DNA of 64,000 nucleotides from Luidia sarsii (GCA_949987565.1 OX465101.1:28794775-28858774), one strand, 5' to 3'. Positions 1 to 10,060 are shown, counted from the first letter of the stretch. A program made the numbers and translations. Notes: generated by a model not told the origin, from the letters alone.

Positions 1-530
1 TTACTGCCTTCCTCCCTCCTCTGTAGTTTTCCTTCTTCCTCTCCTCCCTCCCCTATCTCTACCTCTCTATTTTTCCTCTCTCTCTCCTTCATCTTTCTCC
101 CTCTCTCCTCACTCTATCCCTTTCTCCTCCCTCTCCCTTTTTCGCTCTCACCCCACATCTCTCCTCCCCTCTTCCTTGTCCCCCCTTCCCTGTCTCCCTC
201 CCTTTTCTACTTTTCATTCTCCCACTCCTCCCAGTCCCTATCTCTAACTTCCTATATGTTCTTTCTCCCTCTCTCCCTCATCTATCTCCCTCTCTCCCTC
301 ATCTCTCTCCCTCTCTCATCTCTCTATCCCTCTCTCCTCTCTCTCTCTCCCTCATCTCTCTCCCTCTTTCCTCGATCTACCTCTTTCTCCTCTTTCTTAT
401 ATCCCTTTCCCATCTCCCTCTCCCATCTCTCTCACCCACACCTCTCCTCCCTTCTTTTCTTCTTCTCCCTTCCCTTTCTCCCCCTCTCTTACATTATCCA
501 ATTGTTGTCAATCCCCCTCAGAGAAAAATG
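1..530. repeat. CT-rich (polypyrimidine) simple-sequence tract
   Basis: The + strand is almost purely C and T, built from degenerate CTCTCC, TCCCTC and CATCTC words without one strict period. The + frame across 256-579 is open only because Ser, Leu, Pro and Phe codons contain no stop in such DNA. I see no gene. The tract starts before the window begins. Confidence 0.9.
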
Positions 531-1600
531 TCGCGGTCCAGACAAATATATGAATATGTATATTCTGCCCATGACCTAATAATCTAGAATGTCGTCAACT
601 CCCCAACCAACTTGCACCCTACAGAATGAATTGACGTAGCACCCAGAACAAGAAAGGTCCTAATGTCGGGATCGTATCCACCCACCGCCCCAACCCTCAT
701 CCCCGTCTGCCGAACTGTTATTCTTCCAGGAGTCGGTGTTGTTTCACCTGCCGTTCTCCAGAGCCACGGGTACGGGTTCGGGGAATGGGTTGCCGAACAA
801 AAAGGGTCCATTTGAGGGGAGGGGAGGGGAACTGATAGGGGGAGAGGGCGGGGTGTTTTGGGCGAGAGGAGAGAGGGAGAGCAGTTTTCTTGGGATTTTG
901 CCTGATGATGCACTGCTGAATGACCTGTGGCGTGCTGCGGTCGTGTCGTCTGTTACCAGCGTATAGCTCGTTGGGGCGAGATGGGGGGGGGGGAGGTGGG
1001 GGTGGGGGGTAGGGAAGAGGGGGGATGGGGAGAACCCCGGCTGTGTTTTTCCACTCTCCCGGACGCGCCGGGGACCCGCTATTTCTTGTTATTGGGGGAG
1101 CCATCGCCGCCAATACGAGCTCTCTGCAAACTCCCTCACTGCAACGGTACCCAACGTGCACGGGGAACGGTGAAAGCAAACGAGACGCGCTACGAATAGA
1201 GGATAGGAGTCCTTCACGCACAGCCCTTTCCTGCGCACATGTCGACTGAAAGTTGTGGGGTGAAAAAACATCTATCCGAAAATAAATGTTCTTACTAGAT
1301 TGATATTTGTTGTTTTAGTATCCATATTTTTGGTATTTGCTGATTGGCAACTCGATCTTTTTTTTACCGTATTCATCAGATACATCGATATCGATCTAGA
1401 CCAGTCTCAATCCCGGGACCACTTTGTACTGGCCTCGGTCTCGGACGTTCAGGTCCTCGGTCTCGATTCTTGAACCGTTGGGTCTCGACTGCTGTAATAC
1501 ACGCAATTTTGAGATTGTGCACTCCGCATAGACATCAGCCTATTGTTCTCAATGCCCCAGCGCTTTCATCAGGCATATACACCAGCGATAGTTGGAATCC
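531..1600. other. Unassigned low-copy DNA with a G-rich patch
   Basis: No gene was recognised. 820-860 and 980-1040 are G-rich on the + strand, with several runs of four or more G. 1400-1490 repeats the word CGGTCTCG several times. The overlapping short open frames on both strands show no recognisable domain. Confidence 0.5.
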
Positions 1601-1604
1601 AGCA

Positions 1605-1722
1605 GTCTTCTGACAACGGCCAGAGTACACACTACCCGAAACGTTCAGTAATACCGGCTCTTTTCAGAGCCATGCTCCTTCTTGAAAGAGAAGATATACA
1701 TGGTGTCACCGCAAACCTTCAA
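1605..1722 (+). repeat. Family H dispersed repeat with histone-type stem-loop (copy 1)
   Basis: This copy reads, in order, a CTGACAA word, a GCCAGAGTA stretch, CGAAACGTTCAGTAAT, the perfect hairpin GGCTCTTTTCAGAGCC at 1656-1671, a spacer, the purine-rich CTTGAAAGAGAAGAT, and the end motif TACATGGTGTCACCGCAAAC. The hairpin has the 6-bp stem and 4-nt TTTC loop known for replication-dependent histone mRNA 3' ends. The GAAAGA that follows resembles the sea urchin histone downstream element that pairs with U7 snRNA. No histone open frame lies upstream, so this is a repeat carrying the signal and not a histone gene. Other copies lie at 6545-6655, 26926-27075, 40861-41017, 61268-61420 and 63725-63845. 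Confidence 0.7.
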
Positions 1723-1729
1723 CTATGCC

Positions 1730-2150
1730 GTGCTGGAAAAGCGTCAGGCCATAATATGGCTATAATACGATTACAATGATAGATATTAAGTTGGCAATTG
1801 TTTTAGTAGCTTTTTATAGGTTTCAGAGGCAGTTCGTCAGTGTGCACAACCGGGATGTCCTTCGCGGTGCACGGCGTCAGTAGCACGGTACATCCTGTAC
1901 AGCATGACCTGCCATGGCCAAAATAATGACAAATCCTCCCTGTCCCTAAAAAAAACCCAGACTATAGAAATAAGGTTTAACAAGTCACGCGGGAGGCCGA
2001 CCAGAATGACCAGACGGCCAGGCGGACGGGAAGGACGGTGCAATGACACCGGCCCATTTGCCTTGGCTGGCTGCTCACCTAAAATAGCCGCCAGACTGTA
2101 ATCCCAAAAGGTTTCTCCCAAACCGAACCCTTCCCTTGACGCTGAGTATT
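1730..2150. other. Unassigned low-copy DNA
   Basis: I see no gene, RNA or clear repeat. The overlapping open frames on both strands (for example 1837-2121 minus and 1904-2101 plus) have no recognisable domain. Confidence 0.4.
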
Positions 2151-2410
2151 ATGGGGACGAGGGTCTCGTTTTGCCCGACCCGTCGGATCGGATTGCGGCG
2201 CACAGAAGGCCGCGCGTCTAGACCGCGGAACGCCCGTCGGAGGATCGGGTCAGCGGGTCGGCGCGGGTCAGCCCGCCGATGACAGGCGGGTTCATCGCCG
2301 GGTGACGGTCGTCGGCGACACTATCGGCGAAGTCGTGCCATGGGCATGGGTCAGGATCGAGGCGCCGAGGGAAATGGACCAGACTTGTTGTGTTCCAAGT
2401 TGTCGGACTC
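2150..2410. promoter_or_regulatory. GC- and CpG-rich patch
   Basis: This stretch is clearly richer in G, C and CpG than its surroundings, with repeated CGGGTC, CGTCGG and GGCG words. It could be a CpG-rich regulatory region or merely a GC-rich repeat. No start site, TATA box or adjacent exon could be recognised, so a promoter role is only a possibility. Confidence 0.2.
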
Positions 2411-2718
2411 GACTTGGACTCCGGGTCACAAGTCATACAATCTCGGGCCTATACTGACTCAGACTTTGTCTCGGGTCTGCCTGACATGACTCGACAAAGT
2501 GAATTCTCAGAATTTGATTTTAATTTGTTCCAGACCGTCGAGCTCCGACTGGACCAATGGTCACCTCTTCTCCGATCCCCGCTCCTTCGAGCAGCTCAAT
2601 ACGCGCCCGGCACGTTCGTATCGTGTCCTGGCCGATACATGCGAATGTGCTTATACCAACGAAACCAACCCTCATGATTAGACAGATTGCGCGATGACGT
2701 CATCACGTGACGTAGCCT

Positions 2719-2880
2719 ATATAGACCCTTTTTTCATCCACGTGACCAAAACACCTAAAACCAAAACACGGAAAGAACGGAACGAAAGCGTACGCACAAC
2801 CACATGGTACAACTGATGTTTACACTGTGCACTGCCATTGTAAGGCGGCATGATGACGTCACGTGAAAAAAGGTCTATAG
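2719..2880 (+). mobile_element. MITE with CTATAGACC ends, copy A of an inverted pair
   Basis: The 162-bp element begins TATAGACCC..TTTTCATCCACGTGACC and ends GACGTCACGTGAAAAAAGGT followed by CTATAG, so its own ends are inverted repeats. The interior (CACATGGTACAACTGATGTT, then a stretch around TTTACACTGTGC) reappears in opposite orientation at 3055-3220. The right end carries TGACGTCACGTG, which merges a CRE-like and an E-box-like word. No coding capacity is present. Confidence 0.75.
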
Positions 2881-3054
2881 TGTGTATTACGGTAAGGTTT
2901 TGGGTTCAAACTCCAGAATGTTCTTCGTAGATTTCGAAAACGAAAAAAAACCTTTATAGAACAAACAAGTGCAACAATCACCATGTACCGGTACTTTACA
3001 ATATTAGGCACCTTGATATGGGGGCAGCCATGTTGGTTGGTTGTTTGATACCCA

Positions 3055-3220
3055 CTATAGACCTTTTTCACGTGACGTCATGCTGGACCGCCTTACAATG
3101 GCAGCGCACAGTGTAAACATCAGTTGTACCATGTGGTCGTGCGTACACCTTCCGTAAAAAAACGGTCTAACGTGGCGGCAGTGTTTTTGTTTGGTCACGT
3201 GGGCGAAAAAAGGTCTATAG
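3055..3220 (-). mobile_element. MITE with CTATAGACC ends, copy B of an inverted pair
   Basis: This is the reverse-complement partner of 2719-2880. It starts CTATAGACCTTTTTCACGTG, contains the complement of the copy A interior, and ends GGTCACGTGGGCGAAAAAAG then GTCTATAG. The two copies flank about 175 bp of unrelated DNA, so the region could form a long cruciform or a foldback transcript. Small indels between the copies suggest two insertions or an old foldback element. Confidence 0.75.
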
Positions 3221-3559
3221 GTCACGTGCCCTATAGGGCGCAATCGGTCAATTCACGACGAGCAATGGAGGGCGGGGGGTTGGTTATTAAGGCCCACATT
3301 ACCCGCCCTTTCGACTCATTATTTCAAATTTCTGTCACCGCCGCCATTCTCTCCAGCCCAGAACGGCATGTGTGTTTAAACGACCTTGTTTAGTCTGCGC
3401 CGGTACGGTATGTATATGGCTTGCCGAGGGAATACTTTCTCCCCGACCCTTTAATCCGAAGGGCGAACTTTGATCGCGCTGAGGTCTCGCTGCTTCTTGT
3501 GCACATCGCACGTTCCCGAAATCCTCAGAGCGGCGGCTATGCGTCCGACACATACAGCG

Positions 3560-3760
3560 TGTTTCTACCGACGAAGGTTGCCGGGTGTTTCAGGGTGGAG
3601 TGTCCAGTAGAAACAACCCAACGGCAACCCAACGCTCCCCAGCAACCACCTATTGAGGTCGATCTTGCCGGGTGTCTCCGGGTCACACTCGCAGTAGAAA
3701 CACACTCGGTTGCTGGTTCGCCGGGTGTACCGGAAATGATTCGGTGATTTGGTATTTGGT
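3560..3760 (+). repeat. Two-copy imperfect direct repeat with GCCGGGTGT words
   Basis: The segment beginning TTGCCGGGTGTTTCAGGGTG near 3580 and ending AGTAGAAACA recurs near 3667 as TTGCCGGGTGTCTCCGGGTC..AGTAGAAACA, giving a period of about 88 bp. A third GCCGGGTGTACCGG lies at 3721. Related CCGGGTG and ACCCGG words continue to 3985. In one + frame this gives two similar peptide stretches (VAGCFRV and LAGCLRV), but I find no gene. Confidence 0.5.
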
Positions 3761-3989
3761 GATTCTCAACGGATTGTGTGCCGTGTTGGATTGTAAAGCA
3801 AGATGAAAGTTGACAGCAAACTGACCAAGTCTGCTTTTGATACTCGCGTCATCTTGCTCGTTTACATCGCGAAATATTCCCCACAATTCCTAGCGTTGAC
3901 CTGCAACGTGACCCGACTCATTCCGCACGTCCGGTCTAACCCGGATCACCCGGAACACCCGGAAAATGGTGGGTGAGAAATACCGGGTG

Positions 3990-4800
3990 TTAGCGTGGGC
4001 CTCAGAGGCTCGAGTCCCGCGATGTACGGAATTCCTGATATTGATTCAGGGTCGAATAAACTGAATGAGTCAGAAGTGACTGATGGACACGCTTAATCCT
4101 CTCGGACATGGAGGATTATCGTTGCATTCTCCGCGGTATGTCGGCGTTCCCATGAGGATATAATACATACTGCTGCACATGCTGCGAATGAAAACCAAGT
4201 TACTCATCAGATTCAGAGTACTGTACATGACAGTCGCCAGAACCGTGGGTTGGTCGGTCGAGCCATGGAGCTCCATGGTCGAGCCCATACCACCAGGCGT
4301 TGTAGACCCATATATTTCTGTATTCTCGTGAAGACATTGCTTTGTTATCGTGCAGTATACAACCGAGTGAGAAACGATGTTTTAAAAAGGCTCCCATTTC
4401 AACCATATTCGATTTCCTGGATAGACATTTTGACCGTATGTCCTGTCCCTTATTACGTAACTCTTCAATTTCCGAGGGATTCTTACCCATCTCAAATTTC
4501 ATGTTTCTAAATACCAGTTTCGTGAAAATCTTGTGTAGACCTATGCACCTTTACGATTTCCCTGTGGAGACCTATTCAACCTATTGGACTAGGTCCCCAG
4601 AAGGCACTGGAAAAGCACACCAAAAGCCACAAAGCCCATCCAACATCCACCGATCCAGAGACATCGCACTTCATTTCATAACACGCGTTGAGCTACCATT
4701 CAGTGATCAGTGTGGGGAATAGGAATCAAAGGACGTATAAATTAAGAGACTAGTATATTCTTCAACACAGTAGTTCTGACCAGGCGCTAATCGTCTTGCG
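3990..4800. other. Unassigned DNA with fragments of a dispersed element
   Basis: 4300-4560 resembles, partly in reverse complement, sequence at 10380-10510 (TTACCCATCTCAAATTTC against a complementary stretch) and, in direct orientation, 50715-50790 (GAGAAACGATGTTTTA). It is probably an old repeat. No gene was recognised. Confidence 0.4.
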
Positions 4801-4812
4801 ATTGATCGTATG

Positions 4813-5179
4813 TTTAAGCCCCTACACAACATTGGTAAGATCGAAAAACAGAAATGTTCACAGATTTTTCATGAAACTTATACATTTTGAAGATGGTTTT
4901 AGTAGAAACCTCTCGCTGAAATATTTCTGCCTTAAACGTTGTATTTTGGGAGAAATGAGTAAAAGAAATAGTTTACGTCTCACCGAGATCTAAACTATTT
5001 TTCGAAACAGTACGGCTTTGAATGCAGCATTTTCGCGAAACAAATGAAGCGATTTCTCGAGACTCGGTTGGCGGATTGAGCTGAAATTTTCACAGGTGTG
5101 CTATTTCATGCATATGTTGGATCAGACAACGTATGGATGCTATTCTTTGACCTCGACCAATGTTGTGTAGAGGCTTTAA
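4813..5179 (+). mobile_element. Family T' MITE (GCCCCTACACAACATTGG ends, TTTAA flanks)
   Basis: The element runs from 4818 to 5174. Its left end GCCCCTACACAACATTGGT is nearly the complement of its right end ACCAATGTTGTGTAGAGGC, and both ends are flanked by TTTAA (4813-4817 and 5175-5179). The flanks suggest TTAA-type targeting like piggyBac or other TTAA users. A second copy lies at 16640-17152 and shares the stretch around GTGCTATTTCATGCATATG. It has no coding capacity, so movement would need a transposase from elsewhere. Confidence 0.75.
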
Positions 5180-5440
5180 GATGAGTTTGGTAAAATCGAT
5201 TACAGGTCACTGCAGAGCGCGTTGATACAAGCGGCAGGCGGGGAAGCGTACATACATCAGGTCTCGCATCCGGCCGGCCGGGGAGAGAGATCATGATGTA
5301 CAGGCCGCGCCACCACGCGCTCGTTTTGAAGTGTTTTGAGTCATCACACTGCCAGGCTCGGTTACTTCTACCACGGTCTCCGTAAAAATAAATGTTCCCG
5401 TGTCGAAAGTCCAACTGCGGACAGTGGTTACATTTGGCTA
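5180..5440. other. Unassigned low-copy DNA
   Basis: I see no gene or repeat that I can support. The minus-strand frame 5106-5414 has no recognisable domain. Confidence 0.35.
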
Positions 5441-5441
5441 T

Positions 5442-5640
5442 AATATTTCGCAGCGGCTGTTGTTACGGCAGTCGTCCGTGTGGTTCCCTGACTTGATTGT
5501 ATTTCGTCAGCATTGCAGGCTGGTTGAACCAGTCTAATAGCTGATAGTCTTGTTCCAAGAGCTAAACATCCTGACAAATACTGTGAAGTCAGGGAACCAC
5601 ACGGACGACTGCCGTAACAACAGCCACTGCGATAATATTT
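5442..5640. mobile_element. Foldback inverted repeat, arms about 70 bp
   Basis: The left arm 5442-5512 (TAATATTTCGCAGCGGCTGT onward, through GGTTCCCTGACTT) is matched by its reverse complement at 5571-5640. The central 45 bp or so of the arms look identical by eye, and the spacer is about 58 bp. The long, nearly perfect arms imply a young foldback element or a recent inverted duplication. No coding capacity is present. Confidence 0.8.
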
Positions 5641-5744
5641 ACAATCGTCTCCGTATGATCTTCCAAAAAAGTCCAGTCCGGAACGGCTTACGATATGTCC
5701 TGAAAAAATGTAACCTCGGGGTCAAAAAGTCGAGCCGGAACAAT

Positions 5745-5962
5745 GGACTAATCTTCACTCAAACATCTATAAATAGTTTATTACTAGCAAATAATAAGCT
5801 TTTTCTTACACTACAGAATGGTGCAAAAGCCGTGACGGTTTTTTATCTCTACTTTCTCAGATAACCATTTGAGCTAAAACCTTCGCAGGATTGCTTTTGA
5901 GGATGTTAAATGGTTTAACACACAAACTGTCGCAATCTTTTGACCTTTACCTGTCAAGCCAA
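5745..5962 (+). mobile_element. Family T fragment, both ends missing
   Basis: From AATCTTCACTCAAACATCTA through the degenerate centre TTTATTACTAGCAAATAATA, GTGCAAAAGCCGTGACGG, and ATGGTTTAACACACAAACTG this matches the internal and right part of the elements at 45553-45898 and 48031-48396. The TTAA-flanked ends are absent. The next 50 bp are unrelated, so this is a decayed copy. Confidence 0.75.
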
Positions 5963-6470
5963 ACCTTACACGCGTTAATTCCGCGTATAGCCAAAGTTGG
6001 CGCACCCTGGGAGAGGACGCAAGAGCTTCAGAAATGTTTTTCACTTGACTGTTGTGGTCAGCCTTGTCGTAAAAAAAACCCCGGCGGAAATGAACTGTGG
6101 AATGTTCTTTTTCAAACGGGCGTTTCTGCGGTGGGAGGGGCTCGTGGAATTCCCCAGATCTTTTATCACAACCCAAAACAATGCGAGGTCCCCCCTCTTA
6201 AAAGAATTCCCGACCTACCTCCACCCTTCACCCTCCCTAAGACCTTGCTTGTGTCACTACAGAGAATGGGACCGCAGTTAAATGTTTTTATTATTTTTCG
6301 GCCACAAATTTGCATTTAAAGCTAATAATATTTGCCCTCGCTATTCAATCTCCATGCGGTAGTTTCAGCGACGCCGTCCGACGCGTGTGTCACTGTGAGA
6401 CCCCGGCCCTTGCATGGGGTCACGGACGCGGAGTGAAAGTCGCAGTGCAGTGCTGTCGGGGTTTGGGTCA
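5963..6470. other. Unassigned low-copy DNA
   Basis: I see no gene or repeat that I can support. Two overlapping + frames (5891-6319 and 5997-6281) begin inside or next to the family T fragment and have no recognisable domain. Confidence 0.35.
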
Positions 6471-6473
6471 ATC

Positions 6474-6530
6474 CACGGATTGACTCGTCAATCCACGGAT
6501 TGACTCGTCAATCCGTGGATTCGACGGGAG
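6474..6530. repeat. Short tandem and inverted words TCAATCCACGGATTGACTCG
   Basis: TCAATCCACGGATTGACTCG occurs twice in tandem, followed by an inverted variant, TCAATCCGTGGATTCGACGG. Each TCAATCCACGGATTGA is close to self-complementary, so the stretch can form several alternative hairpins. Confidence 0.6.
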
Positions 6531-6544
6531 AACTCCCGATGACA

Positions 6545-6655
6545 TTTCGGCCGGTTTATGCTCTATATACCGGCCGGAACGTCGAGTTACCACTCGGGTT
6601 CTTTTCAGAACCACACCTCTCCTCTAAGAGACCTTATTATATACATGGTGTCACC
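6545..6655 (+). repeat. Family H repeat with histone-type stem-loop (copy 2)
   Basis: The copy contains the hairpin GGTTCTTTTCAGAACC at 6597-6612, followed by ACACCTCTCCTCTAAGAGAC and the end motif TACATGGTGTCACCGCAA. Compared with copy 1 the third stem pair is T-A and not C-G, so both strands of the stem changed together. Upstream a CGGCCGGT/ACCGGCCG stem precedes GGAACGTCGAGTT, the position where other copies have GAAACGTCGAGTT. Confidence 0.7.
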
Positions 6656-6675
6656 GCAATCCCTTCTATAGTTTA

Positions 6676-6797
6676 AACTAACGCAATTGGCTTCACATCG
6701 CCAGTGTGGTTTATAATCGTATTGCAACTAGGGATACATTTGCATGCTTAGCAGATTTCGATACTATACAACGCTCCATGAAATTGGACCGTGGTCT
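6676..6797 (+). mobile_element. Family S MITE, right half only
   Basis: CTAACGCAATTGGCTTCACA through TGCTTAGCAGATTT to the end motif CTCCATGAAATTGGACC matches the right half of the full element at 13048-13291. The left half is replaced by family H copy 2, so this is a truncated or interrupted copy. Confidence 0.6.
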
Positions 6798-7002
6798 TTG
6801 GGTCTCATAGCTGCCTATGCCGTATCAAATGATTATAAAGATCCATTTGCTTCTGGTGGTTCGGAAGAAGCTCATCGTGTAGAAAGGCTGCACGATCCTT
6901 CCCGGCTGATGGACGCTTCGTACTCAAGAAGATTTACACGTTCAGGCAGTAAGCAGCTGTAAGGAATGGGCTCCTGCATCGGGGCCGAATCATCTGGGGG
7001 GC

Positions 7003-7262
7003 ACTTTCATAGAGCCGCTTATGTAAGCACCAACATTTGCTGACGCAGGAAAAAAAAATTCTTGATAAAAAAATCAGGTTGCCGCCAAAAGTGCAATGTG
7101 TTCTGTAAATCCATGCGCAGCACCTAATATCAGTATCCAAGTCACTAACTCAGCTATAACATCATTTTGGACCTTGGTTTGCGATCTGGTTTTGACAGAG
7201 GAAGGATGATCGTGCTGAGCAGATTTTCCGGCGCTTAAGCAGCTTCATCAAATTGAACCTTG
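7003..7262 (+). mobile_element. Family S MITE, diverged full-length copy
   Basis: The left end TTTCATAGAGCCGCTTATGT and right end GGCGCTTAAGCAGCTTCATC then AAATTGAACC are inverted repeats of the type seen at 13048-13291. The interior differs more and includes poly-A runs. No coding capacity is present. Confidence 0.55.
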
Positions 7263-7311
7263 GATCCATCTGGCCCGTGGTTAGATGAGATGGGGGCTAT
7301 ATAGATAACTA

Positions 7312-7395
7312 AGACTTGAAGGTTTTCGCGGTGGAAGTGCCAAGTGAAAGGTTTGCTGTGACGCCGTGTGAAATACCGTATGAAAAGTATATTCG
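7312..7395 (-). repeat. Family H fragment lacking the hairpin
   Basis: ACTTGAAGGTTTTCGCGGTG and AAAGGTTTGCTGTGACGCCG match the outer end of the minus-oriented family H copies. The hairpin region is not recognisable after 7395. Confidence 0.5.
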
Positions 7396-7747
7396 GCTAA
7401 AGTACAGCGTTCACTTAAAACACAAACTATAAGGGAGCTTTAATCACTTTGCACTCTAGGTGGTTCTACAACGGTGACATCGACGCATCGGGCCATCTGC
7501 GCAAGCGTCCACATTGAGCGTTCATCTGCCCGTGATTTCAGCAACGGTACCCACGCACGAGTCCGCCTTGTGCCGAAAATGACCACGAACTTTTGCCTTG
7601 CACAAAGCGAAAACCTTTTAGGGGCACGCGATTCTTCTTGCACAGAATGTGTCCCCTGGTGTACATCTGCATCCCACTCCCTTCCCTTTTTGTCCTTCCT
7701 CTGTCATTTGTGTAAGGGCTTTCCTTCCCCTGACTGTTTGTGAATGT

Positions 7748-7860
7748 CCTTGTCACTTTGCCTTTGCAACGGTCCTGCTAGGATCGAAACGTCAGGCCCT
7801 CTAACTTTTGAGATTTATGTATTGCAGGTCCCTTAAGTCAATGAGCAGTTTGCAACAGTT
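7748..7860 (+). mobile_element. Family G element, right half
   Basis: The core GGTCCTGCTAGGATCGAAAC then GTCAGGCCCTCTAA is followed by GAGATTTATG and the terminal GAGCAGTTTGCAAC. The end matches the inverted terminal repeat of the complete element at 8345-8630. The left end is missing. Confidence 0.65.
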
Positions 7861-7874
7861 TTTTGTTTATAATA

Positions 7875-7925
7875 TAAAACGGTTTACGGTGACACCCTGT
7901 AGATCAATTCTTTCGAAGGGAATAG
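7875..7925 (-). repeat. Family H end fragment
   Basis: ACGGTTTACGGTGACACCCT matches the outer inverted repeat of family H. Nothing further of the element is visible. Another short piece (GGTTTACGGTCACCGCAAAC) lies near 8681. Confidence 0.4.
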
Positions 7926-8344
7926 TGATGCAGAGTGAACTGTTCACAGCAGTACCACCTTACGAGATGGCGTATGGCGTTTACCGGGAATATTTCACAC
8001 ATTGAAATTCCCCCACACAAACCTCCAAGTCTTGGAGATTCCTGTGGCGAGAGACAATCGTTCAGCAGCCATTGTGTAAAAACAAAAACTCGCGGCCGCC
8101 CTATATAGATCCCGTTTAAGCGCTCCTCGTCGCAAACATGTTTGTCTGGCGTGCCTGGGGGTGGGGATGGAGCGGTACCTCTGCCCCCCCCCCTCCCCAG
8201 GCTAATCACGTCACCTCAATCTCCCGTTACCACGCCCATTATGTCACGCTTGAGTCAACCTCGTTCTCCTGATCGATGGATCGCTCATCAGCCCCCGCCC
8301 ACGAATCCCGCCCTCGCTCACGGTGAGATTGAATACAAACAACT

Positions 8345-8630
8345 GTTGCAAACTGCTCACCGACTAAAATGACCTGCAATACAATGAATCTCAAAATGTT
8401 AGAGGGCCTGACGTTTCAATCGATCCTGGCAGAACCTTTTCTCAAAGGCAAGGTGAGATTTTTAAAGAACAATATTTCGACTAGATTTTTGAGGGCCTGA
8501 CGTTTCGATCCCAGCGGGACCTTTCTTGTAGGCTGAAGGGCATTGTGGTACCGCTGCGATCGAAACGTCGGCCACTCCTACCTCTGGAGATTTACATAGT
8601 GGTCATTTTAATCAGTAAGCTATTTGCAAC
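8345..8630. mobile_element. Family G element, complete copy with terminal inverted repeats
   Basis: The left end GTTGCAAACTGCTCACCGAC then TAAAATGACC pairs with the right end GGTCATTTTAATCAGTAAGC then TATTTGCAAC. Inside are two minus-oriented cores (GGGCCTGACGTTTCAATCGA at 8404 and GGGCCTGACGTTTCGATCCC at 8492) and one plus-oriented core (GATCGAAACGTCGGCC near 8559). The 286-bp element has no coding capacity. Related pieces occur at 7748, 11225, 20286, 25440, 50155 and 63865. Confidence 0.75.
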
Positions 8631-8779
8631 ATGTTTGCATTTTTCTCAAGATTTCGAGTAATATTCAAGAACGTTGGATGGTTTACGGTCACCGCAAACC
8701 CCCCTGCATTGTCTCACCCACCATGCAAAGACTTAAGTCTTATTTTACAGTTGGCAAGAATGTTGCAAACTTCTTACCG

Positions 8780-10060
8780 ACTAAAATGCCCGAAATCGAC
8801 ACAAACAGATATTAATGCGAAGAGGCGATAGGATACGAGAGGACAAAAGCTGGCAGACATACAAGGCTGAGACTGATAGCTGATATTGACTTCCGGTATG
8901 GTATATCAAGTAACCCGATACACTATAGGTTGATTTAATTGCCGCGGTCCTGACGAATAAGTGCCTGGCGTTCCAATCGTAGCCAGGAAGGTCCTGCTTG
9001 TATCGGAATCTCTTACTCAATGATAAAAATGAAGAAACTATAAGGTGACACATTCACATCCCCGTGCCCCCGCAAAAATGTAAGATCATGATTGTAAATG
9101 TGACCGATTTAATATGGCCTAGGACCGTCAACTCTGCTTAACATATCAACATTCCCTAACGTCGTGTGCGGTCTGCATTACTTCTATTTCTCTCCACTCG
9201 CCCCTGCCCCCTCTCCCCAACCCCCCCCCCCCCGAAAAATGTGAAAACAAAATAAAGAGTGAATTCAGCCGCTTATATTTCCCCCAGATTGATACTGACA
9301 TGTGCTCGGAGAGGGATGCGTAGCGATCTGTACCGCCCAACACCTGCGTCTTGTTACATCGACAAGCCAGCTGTGGATTGGAAACAAATGATCCCAATCA
9401 AGTCATTCGTACGCCTCCATCGAATATCGGTGCCGCAACTTTTGTTTGCCGCGGTCAAGTCCATTTTCGGAAACGATAAAATAAAAACGGGGTTGGTATT
9501 TGTCTGTGGTGGGTTTTTTTTTGGGGGGGGGTTGTTCTTGATATTTTTGATATAAAAAAAAAAATGGGGCCAAGGTAACTTGCACAGCGTGATTTAACGC
9601 ACTTTTGGGACTGGACCGCGAGTGTTGCAGCTGCGCTTTCGACCACATGAGGATTCCGATTACCCCTTCAACCACCTCCCTGCCAAAAAAAAAAACACCT
9701 CCCGAGATGGTACCCGCCCTTTCAGCTCTCGCCTAGAAGGAGACCACAAAATACCACGCAAAAGCCCTGGGTTGAGAAGAAAGAATGTAGGGGAGGGGGA
9801 GGAGGGAGAGGGGGACGAGGAGGGGGAATAAGTGGCTTTTTTTTCAAGGATCACTGCGAGGTTGCCGAATGTCAAAGACTGTTGGACTTCACAAGTCAGA
9901 ATTCATATTTTTTGTCTTGTTTTCCTGTGGAATGCGAGGGACCAGGGGGGGATTATTAGAAAAGGGTTGTGTGTGAGGGTGTGTGTGTGTGGGCAGGCCT
10001 TGTGAAGACCTTGGTTGAATAGGTCTCCTCAAGGAATTTGTAATAAAGGTGGGTGTACGT
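8780..10060. other. Unassigned DNA with homopolymers and a GA-rich patch
   Basis: I found no gene. Visible landmarks are a poly-C run near 9218-9235, G and A runs near 9517-9565, a GGGGAGG/GAGGGGGA stretch at 9788-9830, and a GTGTGTG stretch at 9965-9992. Confidence 0.45.

Noticed and set aside
1656..1671. A real histone gene ending at the stem-loop
   Set aside because: No histone fold sequence lies upstream within a kilobase on the proper strand, and the same hairpin recurs in the same repeat context elsewhere.
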